Source: Pigmentibacter sp. JX0631
Lineage (GTDB): Bacteria; Bdellovibrionota_B; Oligoflexia; Silvanigrellales; Silvanigrellaceae
Assembly: GCF_029873255.1 (NCBI RefSeq)
Contig: NZ_CP123622.1
Location: 124,001-188,000, forward strand
Reading direction: 5' to 3'
Length of the DNA stretch: 64,000 nucleotides
Positions 43,901 to 52,562 of this stretch are shown here, piece after piece. How positions within the stretch are numbered: the first letter of the stretch is position 1; the number at the start of each line of letters is the position of its first letter. Under the pieces are notes generated by a model. It made no database searches and was not told where the DNA came from. It saw only the letters and a list, made by a program, of their open reading frames with translations. The translations under genes were made by a program, and so were the position numbers.

Positions 43901-45137
43901 TATGCTCAAAGATCTTAGTGGAGATATTCACGATATAGAATATATTTTTTCTCCGCTTACTATTAGAAAAAAAGCTTTAGAAATATTTAACTTATCTTTA
44001 GCAAACAAGACTTTTTTTCAAGTAAATTCTGACAAATTGGATGAAGTATCTACTTTTGTTTCTTCTGTTACTTTAGATAATTATCCAAATTTAAATATCC
44101 CCTTTCATTCGCGTTGGAATCATTTTAATGTTGGTCATTTTGATAGATTATCTGAACTAAAATTAGCATTAAAAGATTTAACTACTTATCAAATAACTAA
44201 ATCAAAAATAGATTTAGTTATTATAAGCGTATTACTTGATGCTGGCGCTGGAAGTAGATGGAAATACTTTGAAAAATCTACTGGAAAAGAATATTCTCGT
44301 TCCGAAGGTTTGGCCGTAGCTAGCCTGCGCTTGTTTCTTTCTGGCTTTTTTTCTCTTGATTCTAATAAACCATATCAAGTCCATGCAGAAAAATTAAGAC
44401 AACTTACATTAGAAGAATTAGCAAATGCACTCCAAGTATCAGAGAAAAATTTTCTAATTGGCTTAGATGGTCGCTTAAAATTACTGCAAAATTTAGGGGA
44501 AACTTTACTTAAAGATCCTGAAATGTTTGGAGCTGATAAACCAAGAATTGGAAATATCTTAGATTATTTGCAAGAAAAATTCCCAACTGGGCACATGACT
44601 GCTACTCAAATTTTACGTACAATACAAAGAGGTTTAGGATCAATTTGGCCCGGTCGTATTTCTATTAATAAAATAAATTTAGGTGATGTCTGGAGCTATC
44701 CTTTATTAGGTGATGGTATAGAGTCTTTGGTTCCTTTTCATAAATTGTCACAATGGCTTTCATACTCTATGTTTGAACCCTTAATGGAAGCTGGTTTTAC
44801 CATTGGACAAATCGATAATTTAACAGGTCTTGCTGAGTATAGAAATGGTGGATTAATGCTTGATTCAGGATTAATTTCATTAAAAAACAAAGATGATTTA
44901 GATAAACTGCATCATCCCGGTTCACCCATAATTGTTGAATGGCGAGCATTAACAATAGTTTTATTAGATGAAATTGCTAAAAAAGTAACAGAAAATTTAG
45001 GAAAAAAATCTACTGAATTTCCATTAGCTAGAGTTCTTGAAGGTGGAACATGGTGGGCAGGACGAAAAATTGCAGCGCAACTTAGGAAAGATGGTTCTCC
45101 GCCAATAAAAATTGATAGTGATGGCACTGTCTTTTAA
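43893..45137 (+). CDS. DUF1688 protein, URC4/Urg3 type
   Basis: A 414-aa cytoplasmic protein matching the DUF1688 family (URC4 of Lachancea, Urg3 of fission yeast). Conserved stretches include FNVGHFDRLSELK, SRWKYFEKSTGKEYSRSEGLAVASL, LLGDGIESLVPFHKLSQWL and GLMLDSGLISLK. The family is essential for the URC uracil pathway in yeast, but its reaction is not firmly settled as far as I know. Overlap with the cyclohydrolase-like gene indicates tight coupling. Confidence 0.88.
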   Translation: MNDMLKDLSGDIHDIEYIFSPLTIRKKALEIFNLSLANKTFFQVNSDKLDEVSTFVSSVTLDNYPNLNIPFHSRWNHFNVGHFDRLSELKLALKDLTTYQITKSKIDLVIISVLLDAGAGSRWKYFEKSTGKEYSRSEGLAVASLRLFLSGFFSLDSNKPYQVHAEKLRQLTLEELANALQVSEKNFLIGLDGRLKLLQNLGETLLKDPEMFGADKPRIGNILDYLQEKFPTGHMTATQILRTIQRGLGSIWPGRISINKINLGDVWSYPLLGDGIESLVPFHKLSQWLSYSMFEPLMEAGFTIGQIDNLTGLAEYRNGGLMLDSGLISLKNKDDLDKLHHPGSPIIVEWRALTIVLLDEIAKKVTENLGKKSTEFPLARVLEGGTWWAGRKIAAQLRKDGSPPIKIDSDGTVF

Positions 45138-45195
45138 TATATATAAAATTTATACTATAATGGTATATATTTAATTTGGCGGAATAGGTTTTGCT

Positions 45196-45807
45196 ATGAA
45201 GACAAATAAGCCGCAAAAATTTAATGCAACTGTTTTATTTTGTGATATCCGTAAATTTACTACATTATTCGATGAAAAACCGCCTGAAGAAGCGTTCTCT
45301 TTTGCAAATTATGTCCTTTCTAGTTTAAGTAAAGTTATTATTAAAAATAAGGGAACAGTAGATAAAATAATGGGGGATGGAATTTTAGCGCATTTTGGTA
45401 TCACTGATTCACAAAAAGAACATGCAAAATTTGCATGCATTTGTGCGCTAAAAATATTAGACGAAATAACGGTTATTAATTCAAATTACTATTTCTTAAA
45501 AAAACCTATTATTTCAGTTGGGATAGGAATTAATACTGGTGATGTTGTTTTTGGTAATATCACGGTTGGAAACAAACTAGTCTCTTCTATTTATGGAGAT
45601 GTTGTAAATACTGCTTCAAAAATTGAGCACTTAACTAGAAATTTCTTAGTTGATATTATTTGTTCAGAAAGTACATATTTATCTTGTAGTAATTATCTTA
45701 ATTTTAACGCTCTTGGAAAAGTAAATATAACTGGAAAAAAAAATCAGCAGTCCCTTTATTGGCTATTACCTACAAATTTCAGTAAAATCAAAAAGGATGA
45801 CTTATGA
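45196..45807 (+). CDS. stand-alone class III nucleotidyl cyclase domain
   Basis: A 203-aa protein made of just one cyclase homology domain. The two metal aspartates are in FCDIRKFTTLF and KIMGDGILAHFG; ISVGIGINTGDVVFGNI and YGDVVNTASKIE follow. In the last motif the usual transition-state arginine (NxASR) is lysine, and the base-contacting position before YGD is serine. It would convert ATP or GTP to a cyclic nucleotide if active. It overlaps the next gene by 4 bp. The cNMP-binding aspartase in this window is a possible, unproven target. Confidence 0.85.
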   Translation: MKTNKPQKFNATVLFCDIRKFTTLFDEKPPEEAFSFANYVLSSLSKVIIKNKGTVDKIMGDGILAHFGITDSQKEHAKFACICALKILDEITVINSNYYFLKKPIISVGIGINTGDVVFGNITVGNKLVSSIYGDVVNTASKIEHLTRNFLVDIICSESTYLSCSNYLNFNALGKVNITGKKNQQSLYWLLPTNFSKIKKDDL

Positions 45808-46118
45808 GTTTTGAAGAAAATTCTTTATTAGATCAGAATGGGAAATTAACAAAAGATTCTATTCAAAAGCTGAAAGATAATGCTGACATGTTAGAATGCC
45901 AGTGCCCAAGCAAACTCATAGAAATTATTGAATTAATAAATAATTACGAAGCGTATACTGATGATTGTATTCTTAAATATCCAAATGATAAAACTACACA
46001 TGAATGGCTAAAATATTCTGCAATTAATATTAATAAACTTCTTTCCTCAACCCTGTTGCAATTAGCAAGATTAGAAGGTTTCCTTACTGATAACAATACA
46101 ATTAAGAAAAGAAGATAA
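45804..46118 (+). CDS. uncharacterised protein coupled to the cyclase gene
   Basis: A 104-aa soluble, helical, acidic protein (SFEENSLLDQNGKLTKDS at its start). No motif or family is recognised. The ATGA overlap with the cyclase gene suggests it is made in a fixed ratio with the cyclase and may regulate it; this is inference from gene order only. Confidence 0.7.
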   Translation: MSFEENSLLDQNGKLTKDSIQKLKDNADMLECQCPSKLIEIIELINNYEAYTDDCILKYPNDKTTHEWLKYSAININKLLSSTLLQLARLEGFLTDNNTIKKRR

Positions 46119-46122
46119 TATA

Positions 46123-46494
46123 TTAATTATTTATATAAATATGACTTGGAACAGTTTTAATGTTATATTTTTTTGTTAAAACTCTATTTTTATCAAAGTA
46201 ACAATCAAAATCAACATTTAGTGCTTTTAATGCTTTATTAGCATTTTCAATTCTGTCAAAAGTATTTATTATCACAATTTTATTTTTTAATATTTTTTGT
46301 TCTTTGCTTAACTTTAAAAGATCATCTTTACAATCAGAGCACCAAGATGAGAAAAATATTAATTCAATTTTGCTTTCACTATTTAAAAGAAAATCAAAAT
46401 TTTTCTCTTCAAATTCTTTACATTGAGCAATAATTTGATTTGTAAATACAAAAGAAAGTAGTAATATAATTTTTTTAATTACATTTAGTCGCAT
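46123..46494 (-). CDS. exported thioredoxin-like protein
   Basis: A 123-aa protein with an N-terminal signal sequence (IILLSFVFTNQIIAQ). It has a TlpA/thioredoxin-type active site in FFSSWCSDCKDDLLKL (CxxC with Ser-Asp) and the cis-proline segment IKTVPSHIYI. It probably acts on disulfides in the periplasm. It lies 9 bp downstream of the cysteine-containing envelope protein gene, so that protein may be its substrate. Confidence 0.8.
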   Translation of the reverse strand: MRLNVIKKIILLLSFVFTNQIIAQCKEFEEKNFDFLLNSESKIELIFFSSWCSDCKDDLLKLSKEQKILKNKIVIINTFDRIENANKALKALNVDFDCYFDKNRVLTKKYNIKTVPSHIYINN

Positions 46495-46503
46495 TATTTA
46501 CTC

Positions 46504-47502
46504 TTAAAAGAATGTTTTTTCATATGCAATTAATGCTGAATTTGATGTGGTTTGATTTGAATTTGTAAAAGGTCCTAAATTACCATCATATGCACCACCA
46601 ATTGTGTAAGAAAATCTTAAAGTATCTTGTTCTGTAACATTATATTTAACTAAAAAGAAAACAGAGTTAGATTGTTGAGTAGGGTTAACATATTTAGTTG
46701 AATAACCAGTAGCTTCATTTTTACGATAAATTGTTTCTTCACCTATATAATCAAGAATCATTCCTGTTTGGAATGCTAATTTATATTCTTTCAGAACATG
46801 GCCTAAAGTTAGTACAGTAGTATATTGCATATCTCTTGTTCTTTTATATTGAGTCATACCACTAGCATTAACATTATCTGGTTTTCTATCAAATGAATAA
46901 GTAAATAATTGACTTGCACCAAATTGTAACCAACTCATTCCCCACCAAAAATCTATACCACCACCGACTTGATGAAAGCCATTTCCGACTGTATCTATTG
47001 CGTCTCCATCCAAATCAACCATATTTTTTGCTATTTTAGGTTTATAACTTCCGACTAATTGTACTTGTGGTCTGTATACATTGTCTATCCCCATATTAAC
47101 CAAATTATAACGTCCTGATAAAATAGGATCTCCTAAAACATATTTAACTTTATTTCCTTTTGATAGATCTGTTGTATCTATAGGTCCTTCATTTTGATTC
47201 AACGTTCCTGTTAATGTAATAAAAGCATCATCAGTAAGTCTATAACCAATAGCAAGAGTTAAAGTTTTTCTTGTTATTAATTTTGGATTCGTTGTTCTTA
47301 TTGCTCCTTGAGAATCACTTTCCTTATAATTCATGTATCCAAAATTTTGTGAAATACCCAAATACGCTTTTAAATTTTCATTTGGATTTAAAACTAAAGG
47401 AGTTGTTGCGCTTGAACCACAAGATGAACATGCATAAGAATAAGAGGAAATTAAGGATAAGGTAGCTAATCCAGATGTTAAAGATAATTTTGAAAATTTC
47501 AC
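46504..47502 (-). CDS. envelope protein, probable beta-barrel with N-terminal Cys motif
   Basis: A 332-aa protein with a signal peptide followed at once by CSSCGSSATTPL. The rest alternates polar and hydrophobic residues with many aromatics, and ends in ALIAYEKTFF, as expected for an outer-membrane beta-barrel. The CxxC directly after the cleavage site, together with the adjoining thioredoxin-like gene, suggests redox or metal handling. I do not recognise a named family. Confidence 0.65.
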   Translation of the reverse strand: MKFSKLSLTSGLATLSLISSYSYACSSCGSSATTPLVLNPNENLKAYLGISQNFGYMNYKESDSQGAIRTTNPKLITRKTLTLAIGYRLTDDAFITLTGTLNQNEGPIDTTDLSKGNKVKYVLGDPILSGRYNLVNMGIDNVYRPQVQLVGSYKPKIAKNMVDLDGDAIDTVGNGFHQVGGGIDFWWGMSWLQFGASQLFTYSFDRKPDNVNASGMTQYKRTRDMQYTTVLTLGHVLKEYKLAFQTGMILDYIGEETIYRKNEATGYSTKYVNPTQQSNSVFFLVKYNVTEQDTLRFSYTIGGAYDGNLGPFTNSNQTTSNSALIAYEKTFF

Positions 47503-47666
47503 GTATTAATTCCTAACTTAGAGTAAAAATAATATTTCACAACAAAATTAGAAATATTTTGTTCCTATATTTTCTCAACACCTTTTATGAAACAAATTGT
47601 TGCAGTATGAAATTTTTGCAATAAATAATTATATTTTATGAATTTAGTAAGGAAAAAGAAATATTC

Positions 47667-47990
47667 CTATTTTTTATCATCAGGAAATGAACTGCTAAAA
47701 CTATAATTATAAACCGTATCATTAGAATTAAAACGAATTGTTAAATCTTTGGTTTGACTTTCAGAAAAAGCTGAATATTTATAATATCCATAAGAATATG
47801 TTTTCAAACCAGAATCATATCCAACCCGAAAAGGAGGGCCATAGGCCTTTTCAATTTCGGCACGTGTAGTTTCATTAGCTTTTATCCAAACTACTGTACT
47901 TGGAAATTGATTACCTACAGTTAAACATGAAGTAATGCTAACCGAACTAAACAATGTCAGAATCATGATAAAAATATTTTTTGACTTCAT
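47667..47990 (-). CDS. small lipoprotein, BamE/SmpA-like fold possible
   Basis: A 107-aa protein with a lipoprotein signal (ILTLFSSVSITSC, lipidated Cys near residue 22). The mature part, NETTRAEIEKAYGPPFRVGYDSGLKTYSYGYY, resembles SmpA/OmlA-like folds in which 'T-xx-ev-x-x-lG-P' is common. The function is not known; outer-membrane attachment is expected. Confidence 0.7.
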   Translation of the reverse strand: MKSKNIFIMILTLFSSVSITSCLTVGNQFPSTVVWIKANETTRAEIEKAYGPPFRVGYDSGLKTYSYGYYKYSAFSESQTKDLTIRFNSNDTVYNYSFSSSFPDDKK

Positions 47991-48048
47991 TTCTTAAGTT
48001 CTCCTCTTTCAGTAAAATAATTCATAAACTAGGTAAAGGGTAAAGCAA

Positions 48049-48846
48049 TTGAAACAACTAAATAGATTTTGTTTCTTTATTCTCTTTATATCATATTCTG
48101 CTTTTGCTCAAAGAGGTAAAGATTCAATTCAGCAATCTGCTCCAACAGCAACCCCACTAAGTATGTTTGCTGGTTATTTTGACACAGGGATGGTTCCAAA
48201 AAATCGTTTTACTTTTGATCTACCTTTAACTGGTGTAGATTATGGCGTTAGCGAAAACTTTACACTTGGGGCAAATTCAGCTTTAGGGGTTTTAACTTTA
48301 TTTACCCTTCAACCTTTTTTATATTTGAAAGCCAGATATCGCTTTTTTAGTAATAAAGATATTAGTTCTGTGATCACTGGTTATGCTAGTTACGTTTATC
48401 TTTCGCCACAAGGAAATAATTTAAAAACTACTTTAAGTTATTATAACTTCACAAATAACACTTCCTATTTTTTTAATTCATACAATATTCTTACTTTTCA
48501 TTTAACAGCTCTCAATTTAAATTTACAATCAGGTGAACCTCAAGACTTAAAATATTACAAACTTTCAGTTAGCACTGTTGCATTTGGCTTTGGCTATCAA
48601 CTTTTCTTTAATGATTATATTGGTATTGAAGGTCAATTTCTTTATGCACCTTTTTTTCGCATAGGATATGATGATCCAGGGCAACAAATATCACTTGATT
48701 ACACTGCAGGAAGCAATTCTATTCCCTATTTTGGAAGATTCTTAATGAATATTAAAACGGGAAAAGAATCAAATTTAAATTTTGGTTTTTTTAATTTAAG
48801 CGATCTTATTTACGGTCCTTGGTTAGGTTGGCAAGTTTTATTTTAA
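48049..48846 (+). CDS. outer-membrane-type beta-barrel protein
   Basis: A 265-aa protein. TTG at 48049 is the only suitable start before the signal peptide (FCFFILFISYSAFAQ). The mature part has barrel-like strands with many Y/F residues (YLKARYRFFSNKD, GFGYQLFFNDYIGIEGQFLY) and ends in aromatic residues (GWQVLF), the typical C-terminal pattern for Bam insertion. Family unknown. It is followed closely by the metalloprotease-like lipoprotein gene. Confidence 0.65.
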   Translation: MKQLNRFCFFILFISYSAFAQRGKDSIQQSAPTATPLSMFAGYFDTGMVPKNRFTFDLPLTGVDYGVSENFTLGANSALGVLTLFTLQPFLYLKARYRFFSNKDISSVITGYASYVYLSPQGNNLKTTLSYYNFTNNTSYFFNSYNILTFHLTALNLNLQSGEPQDLKYYKLSVSTVAFGFGYQLFFNDYIGIEGQFLYAPFFRIGYDDPGQQISLDYTAGSNSIPYFGRFLMNIKTGKESNLNFGFFNLSDLIYGPWLGWQVLF

Positions 48847-48866
48847 GAAATATGCTGGAGAAAAAT

Positions 48867-50138
48867 ATGATATTAAATAAACATTTCATAATATTTTTTC
48901 TTATTTCTGCTATTTTTTTTATGAGTTGTCAAAACCAAGACTCTGTTTCAGGACCGCCTTATTCAGCATTTGTTTTACAGCTTATTCCTTTAATTAGCTC
49001 CCAGCAGAGATCAGAAGCTCCAACATATAAATACGATATTGGTACTTATGCTAGTTTGCAAGATTTAAATAATTTATCTGGAACTTACTTTCAAATGTAT
49101 CAAGGAGGAAAATTAACAGCTAAATATGTGACAGGCTCAATTGTATTTGCAAAAAGTTTTGAACAAACGAAAAATGTAAATTTAAGATATAAAGTTGTAA
49201 ATGGTGCAGTATCACCAAAAGATTACTCAACAGCGGCTATGTTATCAGCATATTTTCAATTTGATACTGTTATGAGTAATATTTTAACAATGACGGGTTT
49301 TAGTCCCAGTTATATCAATTCAATATACGGATCAATTAAAGTTTTTTTTGAACCTTCTATCATACTTTCCGGTGATGGTTCTACAATTCAAGCTTCAGGG
49401 AAATTAAATGCAGCTTATATGCCTGGAGCCCACCAGTTTTTACTATATCAAAGATCGTCTTTAGAAAATATTCCTTTATCTAGTAATTTACAGGTAATTG
49501 CGCATGAATCTGGGCATTCTATTTGGGAACTTGCCTTTGATAGCGGAAGTACTCCTGATTGTAATCGCATTAATCAAGAATACGTAATTAGAGGACTCAA
49601 TGAAGGATTCGCAGATCTTCTTAGTTATACAATGACCGGAAGTACTAATATATTAAAAAACAGTATAGATATTAAAGGAACAAGTGGACAAAGAAATTTC
49701 TCATCTATTACTTTCAATTATGATCAAATTTCAAATGGTGTAGCTGATTCAAATAATTCTATATGCCAACAAAGCTTTTACTGTATTGGTACTTTATTTG
49801 CCAATGCCATTTTTAAAGCACAAGCAAATTTAGGCCAAGATCAAACTACGTTATCTGGTAGAAGCACTATGATGAATTTATTAACAAACGCTTTAAAGAC
49901 AACAAAAAATAATATGTTAAATTTACCAACGCCAAATTTTTCAGATTATTGTAGTCCTAGTAATGGGGATAGCAATAATACTAGTTATAATGGACAAATA
50001 TTAGGTTCATTCTTTCAATCTCTTCTAAACCAAATAGGAACAGGTAGTTCCCAAACGCAAATTTGTTCTCAATTAAAAAACAACTTTGGATCAACTGGAT
50101 TTCCAAGTAATTATAGAACAGGTTTTACATGTCCATAA
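48867..50138 (+). CDS. lipoprotein zinc metalloprotease-like (HExxH)
   Basis: About 423 aa from ATG 48867, six bases after GGAG; earlier in-frame starts lie in the preceding gene. A lipoprotein signal ends in FFMSC. The zinc motif HESGH (in VIAHESGHSIWELAF) and a downstream NEGFADLLSY fit a gluzincin (M4/M36-like) active site, the second glutamate supplying the third ligand. It would act at the cell surface or in the periplasm. The next gene overlaps its end by 10 bp. Family assignment beyond gluzincin is open. Confidence 0.75.
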   Translation: MILNKHFIIFFLISAIFFMSCQNQDSVSGPPYSAFVLQLIPLISSQQRSEAPTYKYDIGTYASLQDLNNLSGTYFQMYQGGKLTAKYVTGSIVFAKSFEQTKNVNLRYKVVNGAVSPKDYSTAAMLSAYFQFDTVMSNILTMTGFSPSYINSIYGSIKVFFEPSIILSGDGSTIQASGKLNAAYMPGAHQFLLYQRSSLENIPLSSNLQVIAHESGHSIWELAFDSGSTPDCNRINQEYVIRGLNEGFADLLSYTMTGSTNILKNSIDIKGTSGQRNFSSITFNYDQISNGVADSNNSICQQSFYCIGTLFANAIFKAQANLGQDQTTLSGRSTMMNLLTNALKTTKNNMLNLPTPNFSDYCSPSNGDSNNTSYNGQILGSFFQSLLNQIGTGSSQTQICSQLKNNFGSTGFPSNYRTGFTCP

Positions 50139-50719
50139 TAAAAATAAAATTTTTATTTCTTTTTTTACCTTTTTTTTGTTTCGCTTCCTCAATACAAGCT
50201 GCTGAGTCTGCAAATTTTCATCTTGCAGGCGGAGGAGCAGGAGTATTTTATATTAGGCAAGACTATGGGGAAGCGACTTTTTCCCAGTTCGCACCTGAAG
50301 TCGTTGTTTATGGGTATATGCCTATTTTTTCTCGCTTTTGGTTTCGTCCAGGATTTCGGTTAAATTATTCATGGATACAGCCAGATATGCCACAGGGGCT
50401 TCAAATTAAAGAAACAGATTTACGCTATATGCTTGAAACCGGTCTTGTTTTTGACTGGATTATTCTTCCTAGTCTTTCTTATGCTTTTGGATTCACATAT
50501 AGAAATACGACTTTAGTCACAAATTACCCTATTGTATCAGTAAATGATAGCGTCTCTGGAAGTGAAAATATCTTTTATTCCCATGTCCAATTAGGGATTG
50601 GATTTCCTATCCTCAGTGGTTTTATTGTCATTGAGCCATTTGGAAGATTTGTAATGGTGCAAAATGACTATAGATTTAAGTGGGCTTATGGTCTGGAAAC
50701 GACTTTTCAAATTTTTTAA
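50129..50719 (+). CDS. envelope protein, probable small beta-barrel
   Basis: A 196-aa protein with a signal peptide (FLFLFLPFFCFASSIQAA). Alternating strands such as FWFRPGFRLNYSWIQP and LSYAFGFTYRNTTLV end in GLETTFQIF with a terminal phenylalanine. It overlaps the metalloprotease gene by 10 bp, so the three genes 48049-50719 form a unit. Family unknown. Confidence 0.7.
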   Translation: MSIIKIKFLFLFLPFFCFASSIQAAESANFHLAGGGAGVFYIRQDYGEATFSQFAPEVVVYGYMPIFSRFWFRPGFRLNYSWIQPDMPQGLQIKETDLRYMLETGLVFDWIILPSLSYAFGFTYRNTTLVTNYPIVSVNDSVSGSENIFYSHVQLGIGFPILSGFIVIEPFGRFVMVQNDYRFKWAYGLETTFQIF

Positions 50720-50924
50720 CCCCTAAGTCTATTCATTTTTTTTGCAGGAACATTTTTCTCTTGCAAGTAAACACGTTCCATGAAACACTATCCCATGAGA
50801 ATAGTGCGTGCGTCATGAAAAATATTCAGAGCCACCGAAGTCTCATAGTTTTTTAATGTTCGATACAACGCGTGGCATGGGGCTTTTGTGTTTGGTCGGC
50901 ACGTAGAATTCATCAGGAGATCCT
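50720..50924 (+). other. leader region of the RRM gene
   Basis: About 200 bp with lower AT content than most gaps here. CACTAT (50788 region) and ATAGTG nearby can form a small hairpin. A long structured 5' leader would suit a cold-shock type RNA-binding gene, but I cannot show more. Confidence 0.35.
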
Positions 50925-51245
50925 GTGGGTACCAAGTTATATGTAGGCAATTTGCCTTTTTCTGCTACAGAGAATGATATTGCTAGCCTTTTTGAAAAAG
51001 CTGGGAAAGTTGAATCTGTAAGAGCAGTTATGGATCGTGAAACAGGACGTTTTAAAGGGTTTTGTTTCGTAGAAATGCAAACAAAAGAAGATGCTGACAA
51101 AGCAATTGAAATGTTTAATGGAAGTGAACTAAATAATCGCCCTATGGTTGTTAATCCAGCTCGTCCACCAGAACCTCGCAATCACCGTGGAGGCTTCAAC
51201 GGAGGCCAACGTGGTGACCGCCAAGGCCGCCCTACGCGTTACTAA
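50925..51245 (+). CDS. small RRM RNA-binding protein
   Basis: A 106-aa protein from GTG 50925, behind AGGAGA. A single RRM domain: RNP2 is KLYVGNLPF and RNP1 is RFKGFCFVEM. The last 25 residues are rich in R, G, N and P, like RGG tails. It is similar in layout to the cyanobacterial and deltaproteobacterial Rbp proteins, which bind RNA and are often cold induced. It stands alone with its own terminator. Confidence 0.93.
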   Translation: MGTKLYVGNLPFSATENDIASLFEKAGKVESVRAVMDRETGRFKGFCFVEMQTKEDADKAIEMFNGSELNNRPMVVNPARPPEPRNHRGGFNGGQRGDRQGRPTRY

Positions 51246-51252
51246 AAACGAA

Positions 51253-51289
51253 GCAGTAATTTAACTCCTTTAAATTACTGCTTTTTTTT
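51253..51289. terminator. bidirectional intrinsic terminator
   Basis: GCAGTAATTTAA (51253-51264) pairs with TTAAATTACTGC (51270-51281), followed by eight T residues on the plus strand. The minus strand also has a T-run after the stem (from the A-run at 51244-51248), and the convergent gene ends at 51288. Confidence 0.93.
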
Positions 51290-51779
51290 ACCCTGCTTTG
51301 GGTAATGGATTGCTTTCCTGCAACCACTTCTTCCAATTTTCTACCATTTTAATAAATTTTTTATCCTCTTGAACTTTAGCTAAATCTGCTAACCAAGTTC
51401 CAATCATTTTATCTTCTTGCTGAACCTTTGCACTTTTTTTCATAGATCTATACTTAACTTTATATAATTTTGTTGGAATTTCTCCCTCATAAAAAGAAGC
51501 AAGGGCAAATTCGGGCGGAACTCCTATTTCCTTCGCAAGAAGTGTTGAGATATTTCTAATAATTTCCTCTTTTGAAGCAGACTCCCCACCACTTGTTGTC
51601 AACTCATCAAATGAGTAAACTACAGCATCAGCTAATTGTTGCTCTAAGTTCTCAACTTCATTAGCCATTACAACAGGTAAGGCATAGCTCAAAAACCCAC
51701 GCCAAAGCTCTCTATCTCTTGCATGGGAAGGGTCGGAATAAGCTGAGACACCTGTTAAATCTAATTCAAGCTTTTCCAT
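51288..51779 (-). CDS. uncharacterised protein, 163 aa
   Basis: Start at ATG 51779, seven bases after GGAGG; a longer version from 51830 lacks a good site. A soluble protein with acidic N-terminal half, no signal peptide and no recognised motif (WRGFLSYALPVVMANEVENLEQQ in the middle, and a lysine-rich end). It is convergent with the RRM gene and divergent from tmk. Function unknown. Confidence 0.7.
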   Translation of the reverse strand: MEKLELDLTGVSAYSDPSHARDRELWRGFLSYALPVVMANEVENLEQQLADAVVYSFDELTTSGGESASKEEIIRNISTLLAKEIGVPPEFALASFYEGEIPTKLYKVKYRSMKKSAKVQQEDKMIGTWLADLAKVQEDKKFIKMVENWKKWLQESNPLPKAG

Positions 51780-51905
51780 AGGAAATCCTCCAGCGAATTT
51801 CTTATTTCCACTTCTTTCTCTTTCGGTCATGTTTTATGCTAGCTAAGATGGGGGGATTTTTACCCATGGCAAAAACCACATTGCACAAACTTAGGACTGA
51901 CAAAA

Positions 51906-52562
51906 ATGGCGTTTATTGTATTTGAAGGCGGAGAAGGAGCAGGAAAAACGACACAACTCGAGTTTCTTCATAAAGCTTTAAAAAAACAAGGAAAAATTTG
52001 CCTACTAACTAGAGAACCAGGCGGAACCCCGTTTGCAGAACAAATTCGCTCATTGTTTAAACAAGTCGATCCTAGTATAGAATCTCCTCTCCCTTTAACA
52101 GAATTGCTTTTAGTTTCTGCATCCCGAGCTCAACATGTAGCCAAGGTTATTCAACCTGAACTTGGTGAAAAAAAAATAATTTTATGTGATCGTTTTCTAG
52201 ACAGTACCTATGTCTATCAAAGTATATTAGGAAAAATTCCAAAACAAACTATCGATAAAATTTCCCATATTTTTTTAGAAGATCTTGTTCCAGATCTCAC
52301 TTTTATTTTTTCGGCGGATCTTGATATTGCTTTACAACGGATGGCGAAAGAAAAAAAACGAACATTAGATCGCATGGATTCACAAGAAAAAGAAATTCAT
52401 CAAGTGATAAAAGAAGGATATACAAAAATATATCAAGAACGATATACATACCCTAATGGCAAAGTACCTAATCGAGTTTTAATAGATGCCAATCAAAGTA
52501 AAGAACAGATACATATGCAAATTAAAGTCGCGTTAGAAAAACATTTAGGTATTTCTATATGA
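51906..52562 (+). CDS. tmk: thymidylate kinase
   Basis: A 218-aa Tmk. The P-loop GGEGAGKTTQ starts at residue 8. REPGGTPFAEQIR, the CDRFLDSTYVYQ motif and the lid region MAKEKKRTLDRMD follow. It phosphorylates dTMP to dTDP in dTTP synthesis. The ATGA overlap with holB is a common arrangement. Confidence 0.96.
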   Translation: MAFIVFEGGEGAGKTTQLEFLHKALKKQGKICLLTREPGGTPFAEQIRSLFKQVDPSIESPLPLTELLLVSASRAQHVAKVIQPELGEKKIILCDRFLDSTYVYQSILGKIPKQTIDKISHIFLEDLVPDLTFIFSADLDIALQRMAKEKKRTLDRMDSQEKEIHQVIKEGYTKIYQERYTYPNGKVPNRVLIDANQSKEQIHMQIKVALEKHLGISI

